Made by a program: the position numbers and the translations under genes. From Actinomadura chibensis NBRC 106107 (GTDB lineage: Bacteria; Actinomycetota; Actinomycetes; Streptosporangiales; Streptosporangiaceae), in contig NZ_BCQP01000024.1 in assembly GCF_001552135.1 (NCBI RefSeq), forward strand, positions 1 to 64,000: a DNA stretch of 64,000 nucleotides. The letters run 5' to 3'. The notes under the pieces are model-generated. The model saw only the letters and a program-made list of their open reading frames with translations, was not told the DNA's origin and ran no database searches. This document shows, piece after piece, positions 8,616 through 20,622 of this stretch (positions within the stretch are counted from its first letter, which is position 1; every line of letters starts with the position of its first letter).

Positions 8616-11600
8616 ATGCCCAGTCAGTCCGGGACCAGTCAGTCCGGCCGTGCCCCGTCCGGCGCTCCGGCGGCGGACCGCGCGGCCGTCGCGATCATCG
8701 GCATGGCGTGCCGGCTTCCGGGCGCGCCGAGCCCCGCCGCGTACTGGCGGCTGCTCCGCGCGGGGGCGGACGCCGTCACCGAGGTCCCCGCCGGACGCTG
8801 GGCGGCCGACGCGCCGGGGCTCGACCGGCCCGGCGTCCGGTTCGGCGCGTTCCTGGACCGGGTGGAGGAGTTCGACCCGGGCTTCTTCGGGATCTCGCCG
8901 CGCGAGGCGGCGGCGATGGACCCGCAGCAGCGGCTGGCGCTGGAGCTGGCCTGGGAGGCGCTGGAGGACGCGGGCGTCGTCCCGGCGTCGCTGCGCGACA
9001 GCGGGACCGGAGTGTTCGTGGGGGCGATGTCGAACGACTTCGCGTCCCTCGTCCAGGACCCGGACGCGATCAACGCGCACACGCTGACCGGCGTGCAGCG
9101 CGGCATCATCGCCAACCGCGTGTCCTACGCCCTCGGCCTGCGCGGGCCGAGCCTCACGGTCGACGCGGCGCAGGCGTCCGCGCTGGTCGCGGTGCACCTG
9201 GCCGCCGAGAGCCTGCGGACGGGGCAGGCCGACCTCGCGCTCGCGGGCGGCGTCGACCTGAACCTCGTGCCCGGCGGCGCGGTGACGGTGGCCGAGTTCG
9301 GCGCCCTGTCGCCGGACGGGCGCTGCCACACCTTCGACGCCCGCGCCAACGGCTACGTGCGGGGCGAGGGCGGCGGGGTCGTCGCGCTGAAGCTGCTGTC
9401 CCGGGCGGTCGAGGACGGCGACGACGTCCGCGCCGTGATCCTCGGCACCGCGGTGAACAACGACGGCGCGACGGAGGGGCTGACCGTCCCGAGCGCGGCG
9501 GCGCAGGCCGACGCGATCCGGCTGGCGTGCGGCCGCGCTGGGATCGACCCGGGGACGCTCCAGTACGTCGAGCTGCACGGCACGGGCACGCCGGTCGGCG
9601 ACCCGCTGGAGGCGGCCGGGCTCGCGGCGGCGCTCGGCGACGCGGCGCGGCGCCCGCCGGTCGCGGTCGGCTCGGCGAAGACCAACGTGGGCCACCTGGA
9701 GGCGGCGGCGGGCATCGCCGGGCTGATCAAGGCGGTGCTGAGCATCCGGCACCGCGAGGTCCCCGCCAGCCTGAACTTCGAGACGCCGAACCCGCGCATC
9801 GACCTCGACGCGCTGGGCCTGCGCGTCCAGACCGAGACGGGTCCGTGGGCGCGGCCCGGCGAACCGCTGCTCGCGGGGGTGAGCTCGTTCGGGATGGGCG
9901 GGACGAACTGCCACGTCGTGCTGTCGGACCCGCCGCCGCCCGCGCCGGTCGCCGGAGGCTCCGAGCCGGTTTCGGCGGAGGCCGTGCCGCTCGTCCCGTG
10001 GACGCTGTCGGGCCGGACCCCCGCGGCGCTCCGCGCCCAGGCGGAGCGGCTGCGGGAGCGGCTGCTCGACCGGCCGGAGGACGCCGCCGACGTCGGCTGT
10101 ACGCTCGCCACCGCCCGCACCCATTTCGAGCACCGCGCCGTCGCGCTCGGCGCCGGCGGCGACGACCTGCTCGCCCGCCTCGACGCCATCGCCTCCGGTG
10201 CGGACCAGGCGGGCGTGGTCCGGGGCGAGACCGGCGACGGGGCGGGCGGCGTCGCGCTGGTCTTCCCGGAGCCGGGCGATGGGGCGCGCTGGGACGTGGC
10301 GGCCCGCGACCTGCTGGGGTCGTCCGCCGTGTTCCGGGAGCGAATCGACGCGTGCGCCGCCGTCCTCGACCCGCTCACGGGCTGGTCGCTGCTGGACGTC
10401 CTGACCGGCGAGCCGGGCGCGCCGGAGGCGGCCGACGCCGCCCCCGTCCGGTTCGCGGTCATGGTCGCGCTGGCCGGGGTGTGGGAGCGGCTCGGCGTGC
10501 GGCCGGACGCCGTCCTCGGCCGGGGGACGGGGCGGCTCGCCGCCGACTGCGCCGCGGGCACGGTGACGCTGGACGAGGCCGCGCGGCTCGTGGTGTCCGG
10601 GCGGGGCGACGCCGCCGATCCGGTGCCGTTCGAGGACGCCGTGCGCGCCCTCGTCCGGGACGGTCACGAGACGTTCGTCGAGGTCAGCCCGCATCCCGTC
10701 CTCGACGGGATCGTGCGGGGGGTGTCCGCGTCGCCGGTGGTCGTGGGGTCGCTCGGGCGCGGGGGCGGTCCCTGGGCGGCGCTGCTGGAGGCGATGGCGG
10801 AACTGCACGTCCGCGGCGTCCCGGTGAACTGGGCCGCCGTGTTCGCGGGACGGCGCCCACGTCGCGTCGACCTGCCCACGTACGCGTTCCAGCGCGAACG
10901 CCACTGGCCGGACGGCGAACCCGCACCGGTCCCCGCCGCCCCGGCCTCCTCAGGGGCCGCCGAGCCTGCCGAGCTGCTCGGACTCGTGCGGGCGCACGCG
11001 GCCGACGTCCTCGGCCACGCCACGGCGGACGCGGTCGACACCCGCCGGACCTTCAAGGACCTCGGCGTCGACTCCACGCTCGCCGTCGAGCTGAGCGAGC
11101 GCCTCGCGGACGCCACCGGCCTGCCGCTGCCCGCCACGGCCGTCTACGACCACCCGACCCCGGCGAAGCTGGCCGGGCACCTGCGCGACGCGCTCGCGTC
11201 CGGCGGACCCGTCGCGGTGACCGCCGCCACGGCGGCCGACGAGCCGATCGCCATCGTCGGCATGGGCTGCCGGTACCCGGGAGGCGTGGCCTCCCCCGCC
11301 GACCTTTGGCGCCTCGTCGCGGACGGCGTCGATGCCATCACCGGCTTCCCGGACGATCGCGGCTGGGACATCGACGCCCTGTACTCGCCCGAGCCGGGCG
11401 TGCCCGGGAAGACCTACGCCCGGCACGGCGGGTTCCTGGACGGCGCCGACCGGTTCGACGCCGCGTTCTTCGGGATCAGCCCGCGCGAGGCGGCGGCGAT
11501 GGACCCGCAGCAGCGCGTCCTGCTGGAGGTCGCCTGGGAGACCCTGGAACGCGCGGGCATCGACCCGCTGGCGCTGAACGGCACCGCGACGGGCGTGTTC

Positions 11601-14600
11601 GTCGGCGCGACGGCCCAGGAGTACGGGCCGCGCCTGCACGAGTCGCCCGAGGACGTCGGCGGATACCTGCTCACCGGCAACACGGCGAGCATCGCGTCCG
11701 GGCGGATCGCGTTCACGCTGGGGCTTGAGGGTCCGGCGGTGACGGTCGACACGGCGTGCTCGTCCTCGCTGGTCGCGATCCACCAGGCCGCCCAGGCGCT
11801 CCGGCAGGGCGACTGCGCGCTGGCCTTGGCGGGCGGCGTCACGGTCATGGCGACCCCGGGCATGTTCGTGGAATTCAGCCGCCAGCGCGGATTGGCGGCG
11901 GACGGGCGCTGCAAGGCGTTCTCAGCGCAAGCGGATGGAACAGGTTGGAGCGAAGGCGCGGGAATGCTGCTCTTGGAGCGGCTTTCCGATGCCCAGCGCA
12001 ATGGCCACCATGTCGTGGCGGTCATCTGCGGCAGTGCGATCAATCAGGACGGCGCCTCGAATGGGCTCACCGCGCCGAACGGGCCGTCGCAGCAGCGCGT
12101 CATCCGGCAGGCGCTCGCCAACGCGCGGCTGACCGGTGGCGACGTCGATGCAATCGAAGCCCACGGCACTGGAACGACGCTGGGCGACCCGATCGAGGCG
12201 CATGCTCTGATCGCCACTTATGGGCAGCGCGACGCCGAGAACCCGTTGTGGCTGGGGTCGCTGAAATCCAACATCGGCCACACCCAGGCCGCCGCCGGGG
12301 TGGGCGGGATCATCAAGATGGTGCAGGCCATGCGGCACGGTCTGCTGCCGCGCACTTTGCACGCCGAGGAGCCGTCGCCCCATATCGACTGGTCTGGCGG
12401 GGCCGTCCAACTCCTTACGGACGCGATGCCTTGGCCTGAGAGCGGGCGTCCTCGGCGCGCCGCCGTTTCCTCCTTCGGCATTTCCGGCACCAACGCCCAT
12501 GTGATCATCGAGCACGCGCCCGCCGCCGTCCCGCGGGCGGGCGCCTCTTCGCCGCTGCTGCTGTCCGGCAGGACGGAGACGGCGGTCCGAGCCCAGGCCC
12601 AGCGGTTGCACGACGCTCTGGCGGGCGAGGTCGAGCCGGACGTCCCGGGTGTCGCGTCTACGCTGGCCACGGCCCGCGCGACGTTCGATCACCGGGCCGC
12701 CGTCACGGGTGAGTCCCGTGGCGAGTTGCTGGACGGGTTGCGGGCGCTGGCGTCCGGGCAAGCTCCCGTCCGCCATGTCGCGGGTCCTGGGAAACTGGCG
12801 TTCTTGCTGACAGGGCAGGGCGCTCAACGCGCCCGGATGGGGCGGGAGCTTTATGACGCCTATCCGGTCTTCGCCGAGGCTCTCGACGAGGCCGTCCGTC
12901 ATCTCGACCCACATCTCCCCCACCCGCTCAAGCCCATTCTGTTCGCCGAACCCGACAGCCCCCAAAACCACCTCCTCCACCAAACCCTCTACACACAAAC
13001 CTCACTCTTCGCCCTCCAAACCGCGCTTCACCACCTCCTCCAGACCTACGGCCTTGCGCCCGACTATCTCCTCGGACATTCCCTCGGCGAACTCACCGCC
13101 GCCCACCTCTCCGGGATCCTCACGCTCCCCGACGCCGCCGCGCTCATCGCCACCCGCGCCAAACTCATGCAGCGGCTTCCCGCCAATGGCGCGATGCTGG
13201 CAGTGGAGGCGAGCGAGCAGGAGATCCGGCCGCTTCTCGGGAACGGGGACGGCGTTTCGGTCGCGGCGGTGAACGGCCCCCGATCCACCGTCATCTCCGG
13301 CGACAGCGACACCGTTCAGGCGATCGGCGCCGCGTTGGCGGAGCGGGGTCTCAAGACGCACCGGCTCCGGGTCAGTCACGCGTTCCATTCCCCGCACATG
13401 GACGCGATGCTCGACGAATTCCGCCGGGTCGCGGAAAGCCTTGAATACCGCGCGCCCCAAATCCCGATCGTCTCCAACCTCACCGGAGCCCTCGCCGGAC
13501 CAGAGATCACCACACCCGACTACTGGGTCCGCCACGTCCGGCAAGCCGTCCGGTTCCACCAAGGCGCACAAACGCTCCACCGCGAAGGCGTCACCGCGTA
13601 TCTCGAACTGGGGCCGGACGCGGTGCTGAGCGCGCTCGTCCGGGAGGCGCTCCCGGACGCCGCCGCCGTCCCCGTCCTGCGGCGCGACCGGCCGGAGGCG
13701 GCGACGCTCGCCGCCGCGCTCGCGCGCCTCCACGTCGCCGGGACCCCGGTCGACTGGACGTCCCATTTCCCGCCCGCGCGGCCGTCCGACACGCCGACCT
13801 ATCCGTTCGAGCGGCAGCGCTACTGGCTCGACGCGCCGTCCTCCGGCGCGAGCGCGGGCGCGGACGCCCATCCGCTGCTCGGCGCGGAGGTGGCGCTCGC
13901 CGACGACCGCACCGCCTTCACCGGACGGATCTCCCGGCGCGCCCACCGCTGGGTCGCCGACCACACCGTCGCGGGGACGGTGCTGCTGCCGGGCACCGCG
14001 ATCGTCGAACTCGTCCTCGAAGCGGCGCGGCGAACCGGCCGCGACCGGATCGACGAGCTGGTGCTGCACGCCCCGCTGCCCGTCCCGGACGGGGCCGGAG
14101 TGGACGTGCAGCTCATCGTGACCGCGCCGTCCTCCGGGGGCGCGCGGGAGTTCACCGTGCATTCGCGGCCGGTGCCCGGTGAGGGCCTGCCGTGGACCCG
14201 CCACGCGACGGGCACGTTCAGCGAGGCCGCAGACGACGTCCCGGACGGCCTCGGCCCCTGGCCTCCGAACCACGCGGAGCGCCTCGACCCGGACACCCTC
14301 TACGACACGCTCGCGGACCGCGGCCTGGAGTACGGCCCGGCGTTCCGCGTCCTGAGGGAGGGGTGGCGGGACGGCGACGACGTGTTCGCGGAGGTCGCGC
14401 TGTCCCCGGAGGAGGAGGCGACGGCGGGACGGTTCACCGTCCACCCCGCCCTGTTCGACGGCGTCCTCCACGCGGCGCTCGGCGTGGACGGGACGTCCAC
14501 GCTCCGCCTCCCCTTCTCCTGGACGGGCGTCCAGGTGCACGGCACGGGCACCTCGGCGTCGCGCGCCAAGGTCACCCGCACCGGTCCGGACACGGTGACG

Positions 14601-17600
14601 CTGACCATGACCGACGGCACCGGAGCGCCGGTGGTCTCGGTCGCCGGGTTGACGCTGCTCGCCGCCTCGGCGGACCGGATCTCGGCGGCCGCGAACGCCG
14701 ACGGCACGGCGCTGTTCGAGGTGCGCTGGCCGGTGGTCGACGCCGGCGGCGTCCCGGCGGAGGGGTGGGCGGCGGTCGGCGCCGACCTGGCCGAGGCCGC
14801 CCCGGCCGGCGGGGTCCATGGCGATCTCGCCTCCGTCGCGGACGGCGGCTCGGTGCCGGAGGTCGTCGCCGTCGCGCTGGCATCCGGCGCGGACGATCCG
14901 GCCGAGGGCGTCCACGCGTACGCGCGCCAGGCGCTCGACCTCGTGCGGGAGTGGCTCGGCGACGGACGGTTCGCCTCGTCCCGGCTGGCCGTCGTGACCC
15001 GGGGCGCGGTCGCGACCGGGGACGGCGGCCCCGCCGACCCGGCCGCCGCCGCGTGCTGGGGGCTGGTGCGATCGGCGCAGTCGGAGAACCCGGACCGGAT
15101 CGTCCTCATGGACGTCGACGGCCGTCCCGCCTCGTACCGCGCGCTGCCCGCCGTCCTCGCCGGGAGCGAGCCGCAGGTCGCCCTCCGCGACGGCCGGGCG
15201 CACGTGCCCCGGCTCGCCCGGACCACGGTCGCGGCGGGCGGCAGGCCGCTCGACCCGGACGGGACCGTGCTGATCACGGGCGGCACCGGGGGCCTCGGAC
15301 GCCTCGTCGCGCGGCGTCTCGTCGAGCGGCACGGCGTCCGGCGGCTGCTGCTCGCGAGCCGTCGCGGGCCGGACGCGGACGGCGCCGCCGAGCTGGCGGC
15401 CGAGCTGGCCGCGCTGGACGCCGACGTGACGTTCGCCGCCTGCGACGCCGCCGACCCCGCCGCGCTGGCCGGGCTGGTCGCCGCCGTGCCCGCCGCGCAC
15501 CCGCTGACGGCGGTCGTGCACGCGGCGGGCGTGCTCGACGACGGCGTGGTCACCGGGCTGACCGGGGAGCGGCTCGACGCCGTCCTGCGGCCGAAGGCGG
15601 CGGCGGCATGGCGCCTGCACGCGCTGACCCGCGACCTGGACCTCGCGGCGTTCGTCCTGTTCTCCTCGATCGCCGGGACGATCGGCAGCCCCGGCCAGGG
15701 CAACTACGCGGCGGCCAACGCCTCCCTCGACGCCCTGGCCCGGCACCGCCGCGACCTCGGCCTGCCCGCCGCCTCCATCGCCTGGGGCCTCTGGGACGGC
15801 GGCATGGCGGACGGCCTGGACGACGCCGAGAAGGCACGCTGGTCACGTGGCGGGGTTGTCCCGCTGGCCGCCGACGAGGGGCTGGCGCTGCTCGACGCCG
15901 TCCTCCTCGGCGGGGGCCCGGCCTCGGTCGTCGCCGCGCGCCTCGACCTCGCCGCGCTCGGACGCGCGGGCACGCCCGGTCCGCTGCTGCGCGACCTGGT
16001 CCGCTCGCCCGTCCGGCCGGCCCGCGCGAAGGGCGGCGCGTCCCTGCGCGGGCTGGACGGCCTGACCGACGCCGAGCGCCGCGCGCGCGTCCTCGACCTC
16101 GTCCGGACGAGCACCGCCGCCGTCCTCGGGCACGGCCGCGCCGACGACATCGACACCGAGCGCGCGTTCAAGGAACTCGGCTTCGACTCGCTGACCGCCG
16201 TCGAGCTGCGCAACGCCCTGAGCGCCGCGACCGGGCTCAGCCTCCCGACGACGCTGCTGTTCGACCATCCGAGGCCCGGCGTCCTCGCCGACCACATCCT
16301 CGGCGAGCTGTCCGGCGGCGACGCGGAGGCGCGGGCCGCCGAGCCGTCACGTACGGGCGGCGACGCCGACGACGACCCGATCGTGATCGTCGGGATGGGC
16401 TGCCGCTACCCGGGGGACGTCCGGTCGCCGGAGGCGCTGTGGCGGCTCGTCGCGGACGGCGCCGACGTGATCTCCGGCTTCCCGGACGACCGCGGCTGGA
16501 ACCTCGACGAGCTCTACGACCCGGACCCGGACCGCACCGGCACGTCCTACACCCGCCAGGGCGGGTTCCTGTACGACGCGGCCGACTTCGACCCGGCCTT
16601 CTTCGGGATCAGCCCGCGCGAGGCCCTGGCGATCGACCCGCAGCAGCGGATCCTCCTGGAGGTCGCCTGGGAGACCCTCGAACGCGCGGGCATCGCGCCC
16701 GGCACGCTGCGCGGCAGCCGCACCGGCGTCTTCACCGGGATCATGTACGACGACTACGGCGCGCGCCTCAACCCGGCGCCCGGCGAGTTCGAGGGGTATG
16801 TCGGGAGCGGCAGCATGCCGAGCGTCGCGTCCGGGCGCGTCTCCTACACCTACGGTTTCGAGGGCCCGGCGGTGTCGGTCGACACGGCCTGCTCGTCCTC
16901 GCTCGTGGCGCTGCATCTGGCGGCGCAGGCGCTGCGGAACGGCGAATGCGAGCTGGCGCTGGCCGGGGGCGTCACCGTCATGGCGACGCCGACGACGTTC
17001 GTCGAATTCAGCCGGCAGCGCGCGTTGGCGGCCGATGGACGATGCAAGGCGTTCTCGGCCCAGGCCGACGGCACCGGATGGGGCGAGGGCGCGGGGCTGC
17101 TGCTCCTGGAACGGCTCTCCGACGCCCGGAACAACGGCCACCGCATTCTGGCCGTCGTCCGGGGCAGCGCGGTCAACCAGGACGGCGCCTCGAATGGGCT
17201 GACCGCACCTAACGGGCCGTCGCAGCAGCGCGTCATCCGGCAGGCGCTCGCCAATGCGCGGTTGACCGGTGGCGACGTCGATGTCGTCGAAGCCCACGGC
17301 ACTGGAACGACGCTGGGCGACCCGATCGAGGCTCAGGCCCTCATCGCCACCTACGGGCGGCAGCGCGACGCCGAGAACCCGCTGTGGCTGGGGTCGCTGA
17401 AATCCAACATCGGCCACACCCAGGCCGCCGCCGGGGTCGGGGGAATCATCAAAATGGTGCAGGCCATGCGGCACGGTCTGCTGCCCCGCACTTTGCACGC
17501 AGAGGAGCCGTCGCCCCATATCGACTGGTCCGATGGGACCGTCCAGCTGCTCAATCACCCGATGCCTTGGCCCGACACCGATCACCCGCGCCGGGCCGCC

Positions 17601-19424
17601 GTCTCCTCATTCGGGATTTCCGGAACCAACGCCCACGTCATCATCGAGCAGGCCCCGCCGGCGGAGGCCGCACGGGTCGATGGCGCGGATCCGGGAGAAC
17701 CGCTGCCCTGGATCCTGTCGGCCAAGTCGGCGGAGGCGTTGCGGAGCCATGCCGCGCGCCTGCACGAGCACGTTTCCGCTCGTCCCGAGCTTGAGGCGGC
17801 GGACGTCGCCCACACGCTCGCCGCCACCCGGACGACGTTCGACCACCGCGCGGTGGTCAGCGGCGAGACCCGCAACGACCTCCTGGCCGGGCTGCACGCG
17901 CTGGCCTCCGGGCAAGCGCCCGTCCGCCATGTCGGCGGCAATGGCGGACTGGCGTTCCTGCTGACCGGGCAGGGCTCCCAGCGTCCTGGCATGGGACGCG
18001 GGCTTTACGACGCCTACCCGGTCTTCGCCGAGGCTCTCGACGAGACCATCCGTCATCTCGACCCGCATCTCCCCCACCCGCTCAAGCCCATTCTGTTCGC
18101 CACACCCGACAGCCCCCAAAACCACCTCCTCCACCAAACCCTTTACACGCAAACCTCACTCTTCGCCCTCCAAACCGCGCTTCACCGCCTCCTCCAGGCC
18201 CACGGCATCGCGCCCGACTATCTCCTTGGGCATTCCCTCGGCGAACTCACCGCCGCCCACCTCTCCGGAATCCTCACGCTCTCGGACGCGGCCGTCCTCA
18301 TCACGTCCCGCGCCAAACTCATGCAGCAACTCCCCTCCTCCGTCGGCGCGATGGTCTCGATCCGCGCTGCCGAGGACGACGTGGCGGCGACCCTCCGCGG
18401 TGACGTCTCGATAGCGGCGGTTAACGGCCCTCGGGCGACCGTCATCTCCGGCGACGCGGAGACCGTCCAGGCCATCGCGGCGGAATGGAGGGAACGCGGC
18501 GTCAAGACGCACAAGCTCCGTGTCAGCCACGCGTTCCATTCCCCGCACATGGACGCGATGCTCGACGAATTCCGCCAGGTCGCGGAAAGCCTTGAATACC
18601 GCGCGCCCCAAATCCCGATCGTCTCCAACCTCACCGGAGCCATCGCCGGACCAGAGATCACCACACCCGACTACTGGGTCCGCCACGTCCGGCAAGCCGT
18701 CCGATTCCACCAAGGCGCGCAGACGCTCCACCGCGAAGGCGTCACCACCTACCTCGAACTCGGACCGGACGCGGTGCTGACCGCGCTCGCGCAGACCGCC
18801 GTGGCGGACGCCGACCCCGAGGCGGACGCGGTGATGCTGCCGCTGCTGCGGCCGGGACGGTCCGAGCCCGGCACGCTGCTCGCCGCGCTCGCCCTCGTGC
18901 GCGGCGACGCGCACCGGCCCGCCGCCCTCCCCGCCGGGGGGCGCCGCGTGGACCTGCCGACCTATCCGTTCGAGCGGCGGCGCTACTGGCTGGAGGCGCC
19001 CGCCGCGACCGGCAGCGCCACCGGCCTCGGCCTGGACCCGGCGGGGCATCCGCTGCTCGCCACGGCCACCGAGCTGCCGGGCGGCGGCCGCCTCCTCACC
19101 GGGCGGATCTCCCTGGACGCCCAGCCCTGGCTCGCCGACCACACGATCATGGACGAGGTGCTGCTGCCCGGCACGGCGCTGGTCGAGCTGGCGATGCACG
19201 CCGCGTCCCTGACCGGGTGCGACGAGATCGAGGAGTTCGTCCTGCACACGCTCGTCACGTTCGACGCGCGCGGGGCCGTCCTGCTGCACGTGGCGGTCGG
19301 CCCGGCGGACGGGACGGGCCGCAGGTCCGTCACGGTCCGGTCGCGCGGGGAGAACGACACGTCCTGGACGCAGAACGCCGAGGGCACCCTCGCCGCGACG
19401 TCCGCCAGGGAGCCGGTCGCCTGA
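8616..19424 (+). CDS. Starter-unit type I PKS1: KSQ-AT(dead)-ACP / KS-AT-DH-KR-ACP / KS-AT-DH(N-half)
   Basis: 3602 aa; start ATG 8616 has GAGGGAGG 11 nt upstream. Loading module: KS about 22-436 with active-site Cys replaced by Gln186 (VDAAQASA), a KSQ that decarboxylates malonyl-ACP to acetyl-ACP. An AT remnant follows at about 545-735, with GHSxG changed to GRGTG and some 115 residues including HAFH missing. ACP Ser820. Module 1: KS (Cys1048); AT (Ser1489, HAFH 1588-1591, malonyl); DH (His1783, Asp1948); KR with LDD and Tyr2364, B-type; ACP about 2490-2570. Module 2: KS (Cys2759); AT (Ser3207, HAFH); then only the N-terminal hot-dog half of a DH (His3509; the motif Gly of HxxxGxxxxP is Asp). 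The protein stops at the hinge before the second half, which PKS2 carries. A strong terminator follows. Predicted to build the diketide-to-triketide dienoyl precursor of a beta-amino starter. Confidence 0.93.
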   Translation: MPSQSGTSQSGRAPSGAPAADRAAVAIIGMACRLPGAPSPAAYWRLLRAGADAVTEVPAGRWAADAPGLDRPGVRFGAFLDRVEEFDPGFFGISPREAAAMDPQQRLALELAWEALEDAGVVPASLRDSGTGVFVGAMSNDFASLVQDPDAINAHTLTGVQRGIIANRVSYALGLRGPSLTVDAAQASALVAVHLAAESLRTGQADLALAGGVDLNLVPGGAVTVAEFGALSPDGRCHTFDARANGYVRGEGGGVVALKLLSRAVEDGDDVRAVILGTAVNNDGATEGLTVPSAAAQADAIRLACGRAGIDPGTLQYVELHGTGTPVGDPLEAAGLAAALGDAARRPPVAVGSAKTNVGHLEAAAGIAGLIKAVLSIRHREVPASLNFETPNPRIDLDALGLRVQTETGPWARPGEPLLAGVSSFGMGGTNCHVVLSDPPPPAPVAGGSEPVSAEAVPLVPWTLSGRTPAALRAQAERLRERLLDRPEDAADVGCTLATARTHFEHRAVALGAGGDDLLARLDAIASGADQAGVVRGETGDGAGGVALVFPEPGDGARWDVAARDLLGSSAVFRERIDACAAVLDPLTGWSLLDVLTGEPGAPEAADAAPVRFAVMVALAGVWERLGVRPDAVLGRGTGRLAADCAAGTVTLDEAARLVVSGRGDAADPVPFEDAVRALVRDGHETFVEVSPHPVLDGIVRGVSASPVVVGSLGRGGGPWAALLEAMAELHVRGVPVNWAAVFAGRRPRRVDLPTYAFQRERHWPDGEPAPVPAAPASSGAAEPAELLGLVRAHAADVLGHATADAVDTRRTFKDLGVDSTLAVELSERLADATGLPLPATAVYDHPTPAKLAGHLRDALASGGPVAVTAATAADEPIAIVGMGCRYPGGVASPADLWRLVADGVDAITGFPDDRGWDIDALYSPEPGVPGKTYARHGGFLDGADRFDAAFFGISPREAAAMDPQQRVLLEVAWETLERAGIDPLALNGTATGVFVGATAQEYGPRLHESPEDVGGYLLTGNTASIASGRIAFTLGLEGPAVTVDTACSSSLVAIHQAAQALRQGDCALALAGGVTVMATPGMFVEFSRQRGLAADGRCKAFSAQADGTGWSEGAGMLLLERLSDAQRNGHHVVAVICGSAINQDGASNGLTAPNGPSQQRVIRQALANARLTGGDVDAIEAHGTGTTLGDPIEAHALIATYGQRDAENPLWLGSLKSNIGHTQAAAGVGGIIKMVQAMRHGLLPRTLHAEEPSPHIDWSGGAVQLLTDAMPWPESGRPRRAAVSSFGISGTNAHVIIEHAPAAVPRAGASSPLLLSGRTETAVRAQAQRLHDALAGEVEPDVPGVASTLATARATFDHRAAVTGESRGELLDGLRALASGQAPVRHVAGPGKLAFLLTGQGAQRARMGRELYDAYPVFAEALDEAVRHLDPHLPHPLKPILFAEPDSPQNHLLHQTLYTQTSLFALQTALHHLLQTYGLAPDYLLGHSLGELTAAHLSGILTLPDAAALIATRAKLMQRLPANGAMLAVEASEQEIRPLLGNGDGVSVAAVNGPRSTVISGDSDTVQAIGAALAERGLKTHRLRVSHAFHSPHMDAMLDEFRRVAESLEYRAPQIPIVSNLTGALAGPEITTPDYWVRHVRQAVRFHQGAQTLHREGVTAYLELGPDAVLSALVREALPDAAAVPVLRRDRPEAATLAAALARLHVAGTPVDWTSHFPPARPSDTPTYPFERQRYWLDAPSSGASAGADAHPLLGAEVALADDRTAFTGRISRRAHRWVADHTVAGTVLLPGTAIVELVLEAARRTGRDRIDELVLHAPLPVPDGAGVDVQLIVTAPSSGGAREFTVHSRPVPGEGLPWTRHATGTFSEAADDVPDGLGPWPPNHAERLDPDTLYDTLADRGLEYGPAFRVLREGWRDGDDVFAEVALSPEEEATAGRFTVHPALFDGVLHAALGVDGTSTLRLPFSWTGVQVHGTGTSASRAKVTRTGPDTVTLTMTDGTGAPVVSVAGLTLLAASADRISAAANADGTALFEVRWPVVDAGGVPAEGWAAVGADLAEAAPAGGVHGDLASVADGGSVPEVVAVALASGADDPAEGVHAYARQALDLVREWLGDGRFASSRLAVVTRGAVATGDGGPADPAAAACWGLVRSAQSENPDRIVLMDVDGRPASYRALPAVLAGSEPQVALRDGRAHVPRLARTTVAAGGRPLDPDGTVLITGGTGGLGRLVARRLVERHGVRRLLLASRRGPDADGAAELAAELAALDADVTFAACDAADPAALAGLVAAVPAAHPLTAVVHAAGVLDDGVVTGLTGERLDAVLRPKAAAAWRLHALTRDLDLAAFVLFSSIAGTIGSPGQGNYAAANASLDALARHRRDLGLPAASIAWGLWDGGMADGLDDAEKARWSRGGVVPLAADEGLALLDAVLLGGGPASVVAARLDLAALGRAGTPGPLLRDLVRSPVRPARAKGGASLRGLDGLTDAERRARVLDLVRTSTAAVLGHGRADDIDTERAFKELGFDSLTAVELRNALSAATGLSLPTTLLFDHPRPGVLADHILGELSGGDAEARAAEPSRTGGDADDDPIVIVGMGCRYPGDVRSPEALWRLVADGADVISGFPDDRGWNLDELYDPDPDRTGTSYTRQGGFLYDAADFDPAFFGISPREALAIDPQQRILLEVAWETLERAGIAPGTLRGSRTGVFTGIMYDDYGARLNPAPGEFEGYVGSGSMPSVASGRVSYTYGFEGPAVSVDTACSSSLVALHLAAQALRNGECELALAGGVTVMATPTTFVEFSRQRALAADGRCKAFSAQADGTGWGEGAGLLLLERLSDARNNGHRILAVVRGSAVNQDGASNGLTAPNGPSQQRVIRQALANARLTGGDVDVVEAHGTGTTLGDPIEAQALIATYGRQRDAENPLWLGSLKSNIGHTQAAAGVGGIIKMVQAMRHGLLPRTLHAEEPSPHIDWSDGTVQLLNHPMPWPDTDHPRRAAVSSFGISGTNAHVIIEQAPPAEAARVDGADPGEPLPWILSAKSAEALRSHAARLHEHVSARPELEAADVAHTLAATRTTFDHRAVVSGETRNDLLAGLHALASGQAPVRHVGGNGGLAFLLTGQGSQRPGMGRGLYDAYPVFAEALDETIRHLDPHLPHPLKPILFATPDSPQNHLLHQTLYTQTSLFALQTALHRLLQAHGIAPDYLLGHSLGELTAAHLSGILTLSDAAVLITSRAKLMQQLPSSVGAMVSIRAAEDDVAATLRGDVSIAAVNGPRATVISGDAETVQAIAAEWRERGVKTHKLRVSHAFHSPHMDAMLDEFRQVAESLEYRAPQIPIVSNLTGAIAGPEITTPDYWVRHVRQAVRFHQGAQTLHREGVTTYLELGPDAVLTALAQTAVADADPEADAVMLPLLRPGRSEPGTLLAALALVRGDAHRPAALPAGGRRVDLPTYPFERRRYWLEAPAATGSATGLGLDPAGHPLLATATELPGGGRLLTGRISLDAQPWLADHTIMDEVLLPGTALVELAMHAASLTGCDEIEEFVLHTLVTFDARGAVLLHVAVGPADGTGRRSVTVRSRGENDTSWTQNAEGTLAATSAREPVA
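12040..13620 (+). repeat. Module 1 copy of near-identical KS/AT patches (see 17180-18770)
   Basis: Within PKS1, 12040-12410 (C-terminal part of KS1) and about 12820-13620 (AT1) are nearly identical in DNA to stretches about 5.15 kb downstream in module 2. The match includes synonymous positions and unusually A-rich codon runs such as CCCAAAACCACCTCCTCCAC at 12961. This points to recent duplication or gene conversion. Limits are approximate. Confidence 0.7.
17180..18770 (+). repeat. Module 2 copy of near-identical KS/AT patches (see 12040-13620)
   Basis: 17180-17545 (KS2 C-terminal part) and about 17960-18770 (AT2) match the module 1 patches at an offset near 5151 bp, for example TTGAATACC at 18592 against 13441. 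The region between the patches and the AT post-core diverge more. Limits are approximate. Confidence 0.7.
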
Positions 19425-19434
19425 CTGTGACACG

Positions 19435-19474
19435 CGTCCGCCCCGGCCGGAGGGAGATCCGGCCGGGGCGGACG
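19435..19474. terminator. Strong hairpin terminator between PKS1 and the glycine oxidase gene
   Basis: A perfect 15-bp inverted repeat, arms 19436-19450 (GTCCGCCCCGGCCGG) and 19459-19473, with an 8-nt loop AGGGAGAT, extendable by one more pair. It sits 11 bp after the PKS1 stop and 20 bp before the stop of the convergent oxidase gene, so it can end transcription from both sides. There is no T-run, as is common in actinomycetes. Confidence 0.8.
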
Positions 19475-19493
19475 TCTGTCGGCAGGCGGGCGG

Positions 19494-20606
19494 TCAGGCG
19501 AAGCGGTGCGGGGTGAAGGGCTTCGCGACGTCGGGCAGGGCGCCGGTCGTCAGCGCGCCGACCATGGCGTCGGCGGTGGCGGGCGTGAGCTGGACGCCGA
19601 TCCGGAAGTGCCCCGTGCACAGCAGCAGCCCGGGGACGGTGGTCTCGCCGAGCACGGGGAGGTCGTCCGGCGCACCCGGCCGCATGCCGACGCCCGCCTC
19701 GGCGAACTCCAGCGACGCGGCGTCCGGCAGGACGGTCGCGGCCCGGCCCAGCAGGTCGCGGACGCCTCCGGCGGTGACGGTCATGTCGTCGCCGACGTCC
19801 TCGTAGGTGGCGCCGACCGCCAGCTCACCGTCCAGGCGCGGGATGAGGTAGACGGCCCGGCCGTCCACGACGGCGCGGGTCGTGCGCGCGAGGAACGGCG
19901 CGGCGGAGCGCAGCCGGAGGATCTGCCCCTTGACCGGCCGGATCTCCGGGACGGCGCCCGGCGGGAGCCCGCCGATGCGGCGCGTCCAGGAGCCCGCCGC
20001 GAGGACGACGCGGTCGCCGGACACGGTCCCGCCCGAGCGGAGCCGGACGCCGGTCGCGCGCTCTCCCGCCGTGACCACCTCGGTGACCGCGTCCGCGACC
20101 AGCGTCCCGCCGCGCCGCTCGATCGCGGCGGTCAGCGCGGCCGTCATCCGGCGCGGGTCGATCGCGCCGTCGTCCGGGGCGAGCAGCCCGCCGCGGACGG
20201 ACGGCGCGAGCCGCGGCTCAAGCGCGCGGCAGTCGGCGGCGGTGAGCGCCTCCGTCCGGATGCCGAGCGACTCCTGGAGGGCGCGCAGCCGCTCCAGCGC
20301 GGCGAGGTCAGCGTCGGTGAACGCGGCGTCGAGGACGCCGTCGCGGCGGTGGCCCGCGTCCTGGCCCGCGTCCTCCTCCAGCTCCGCGACGAAGGACGGG
20401 TAGCGGTCCCGCGAGGCGAGGTAGAACCCGCGCAGCGGGCCGTCCTCGTGGACCTGCTCGGTGAGGGGCGGCAGCATGCCGCCCGAGACGTGCGACGCGC
20501 GGCCCGGCTCGGCCGGGTCGACGACGGTCACCCGCAGCCCGGCGGCCAGCGCCCGCCAGGCGGTGGCGAGGCCGACCACGCCGCCACCGGCGATCACCAC
20601 GTGCAT
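19494..20606 (-). CDS. FAD-dependent glycine-oxidase-like enzyme (ThiO/CmiS2 type)
   Basis: Flavoprotein amine oxidase of the D-amino-acid/glycine oxidase family, 370 aa. The Rossmann motif IAGGGVVGLATAW is at residues 5-17. The C-terminal family signature MRPGAPDDLPVLGE and GHFRIGVQLTP closes the FAD site. In the cremimycin-type pathway the homologue oxidises an N-carboxymethyl-beta-amino acid and releases glyoxylate, leaving a free beta-amino acid. That role fits here because the gene is the last of the operon carrying the FcoT/CmiS1-like gene, the carrier protein and the ligase. It begins 16 bp after the PKS2 stop. A thiamine-pathway ThiO function is unlikely, since no thiamine genes are present. 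Confidence 0.85.
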   Translation of the reverse strand: MHVVIAGGGVVGLATAWRALAAGLRVTVVDPAEPGRASHVSGGMLPPLTEQVHEDGPLRGFYLASRDRYPSFVAELEEDAGQDAGHRRDGVLDAAFTDADLAALERLRALQESLGIRTEALTAADCRALEPRLAPSVRGGLLAPDDGAIDPRRMTAALTAAIERRGGTLVADAVTEVVTAGERATGVRLRSGGTVSGDRVVLAAGSWTRRIGGLPPGAVPEIRPVKGQILRLRSAAPFLARTTRAVVDGRAVYLIPRLDGELAVGATYEDVGDDMTVTAGGVRDLLGRAATVLPDAASLEFAEAGVGMRPGAPDDLPVLGETTVPGLLLCTGHFRIGVQLTPATADAMVGALTTGALPDVAKPFTPHRFA

Positions 20607-20622
20607 GGAGGGGTCCCTTCGG

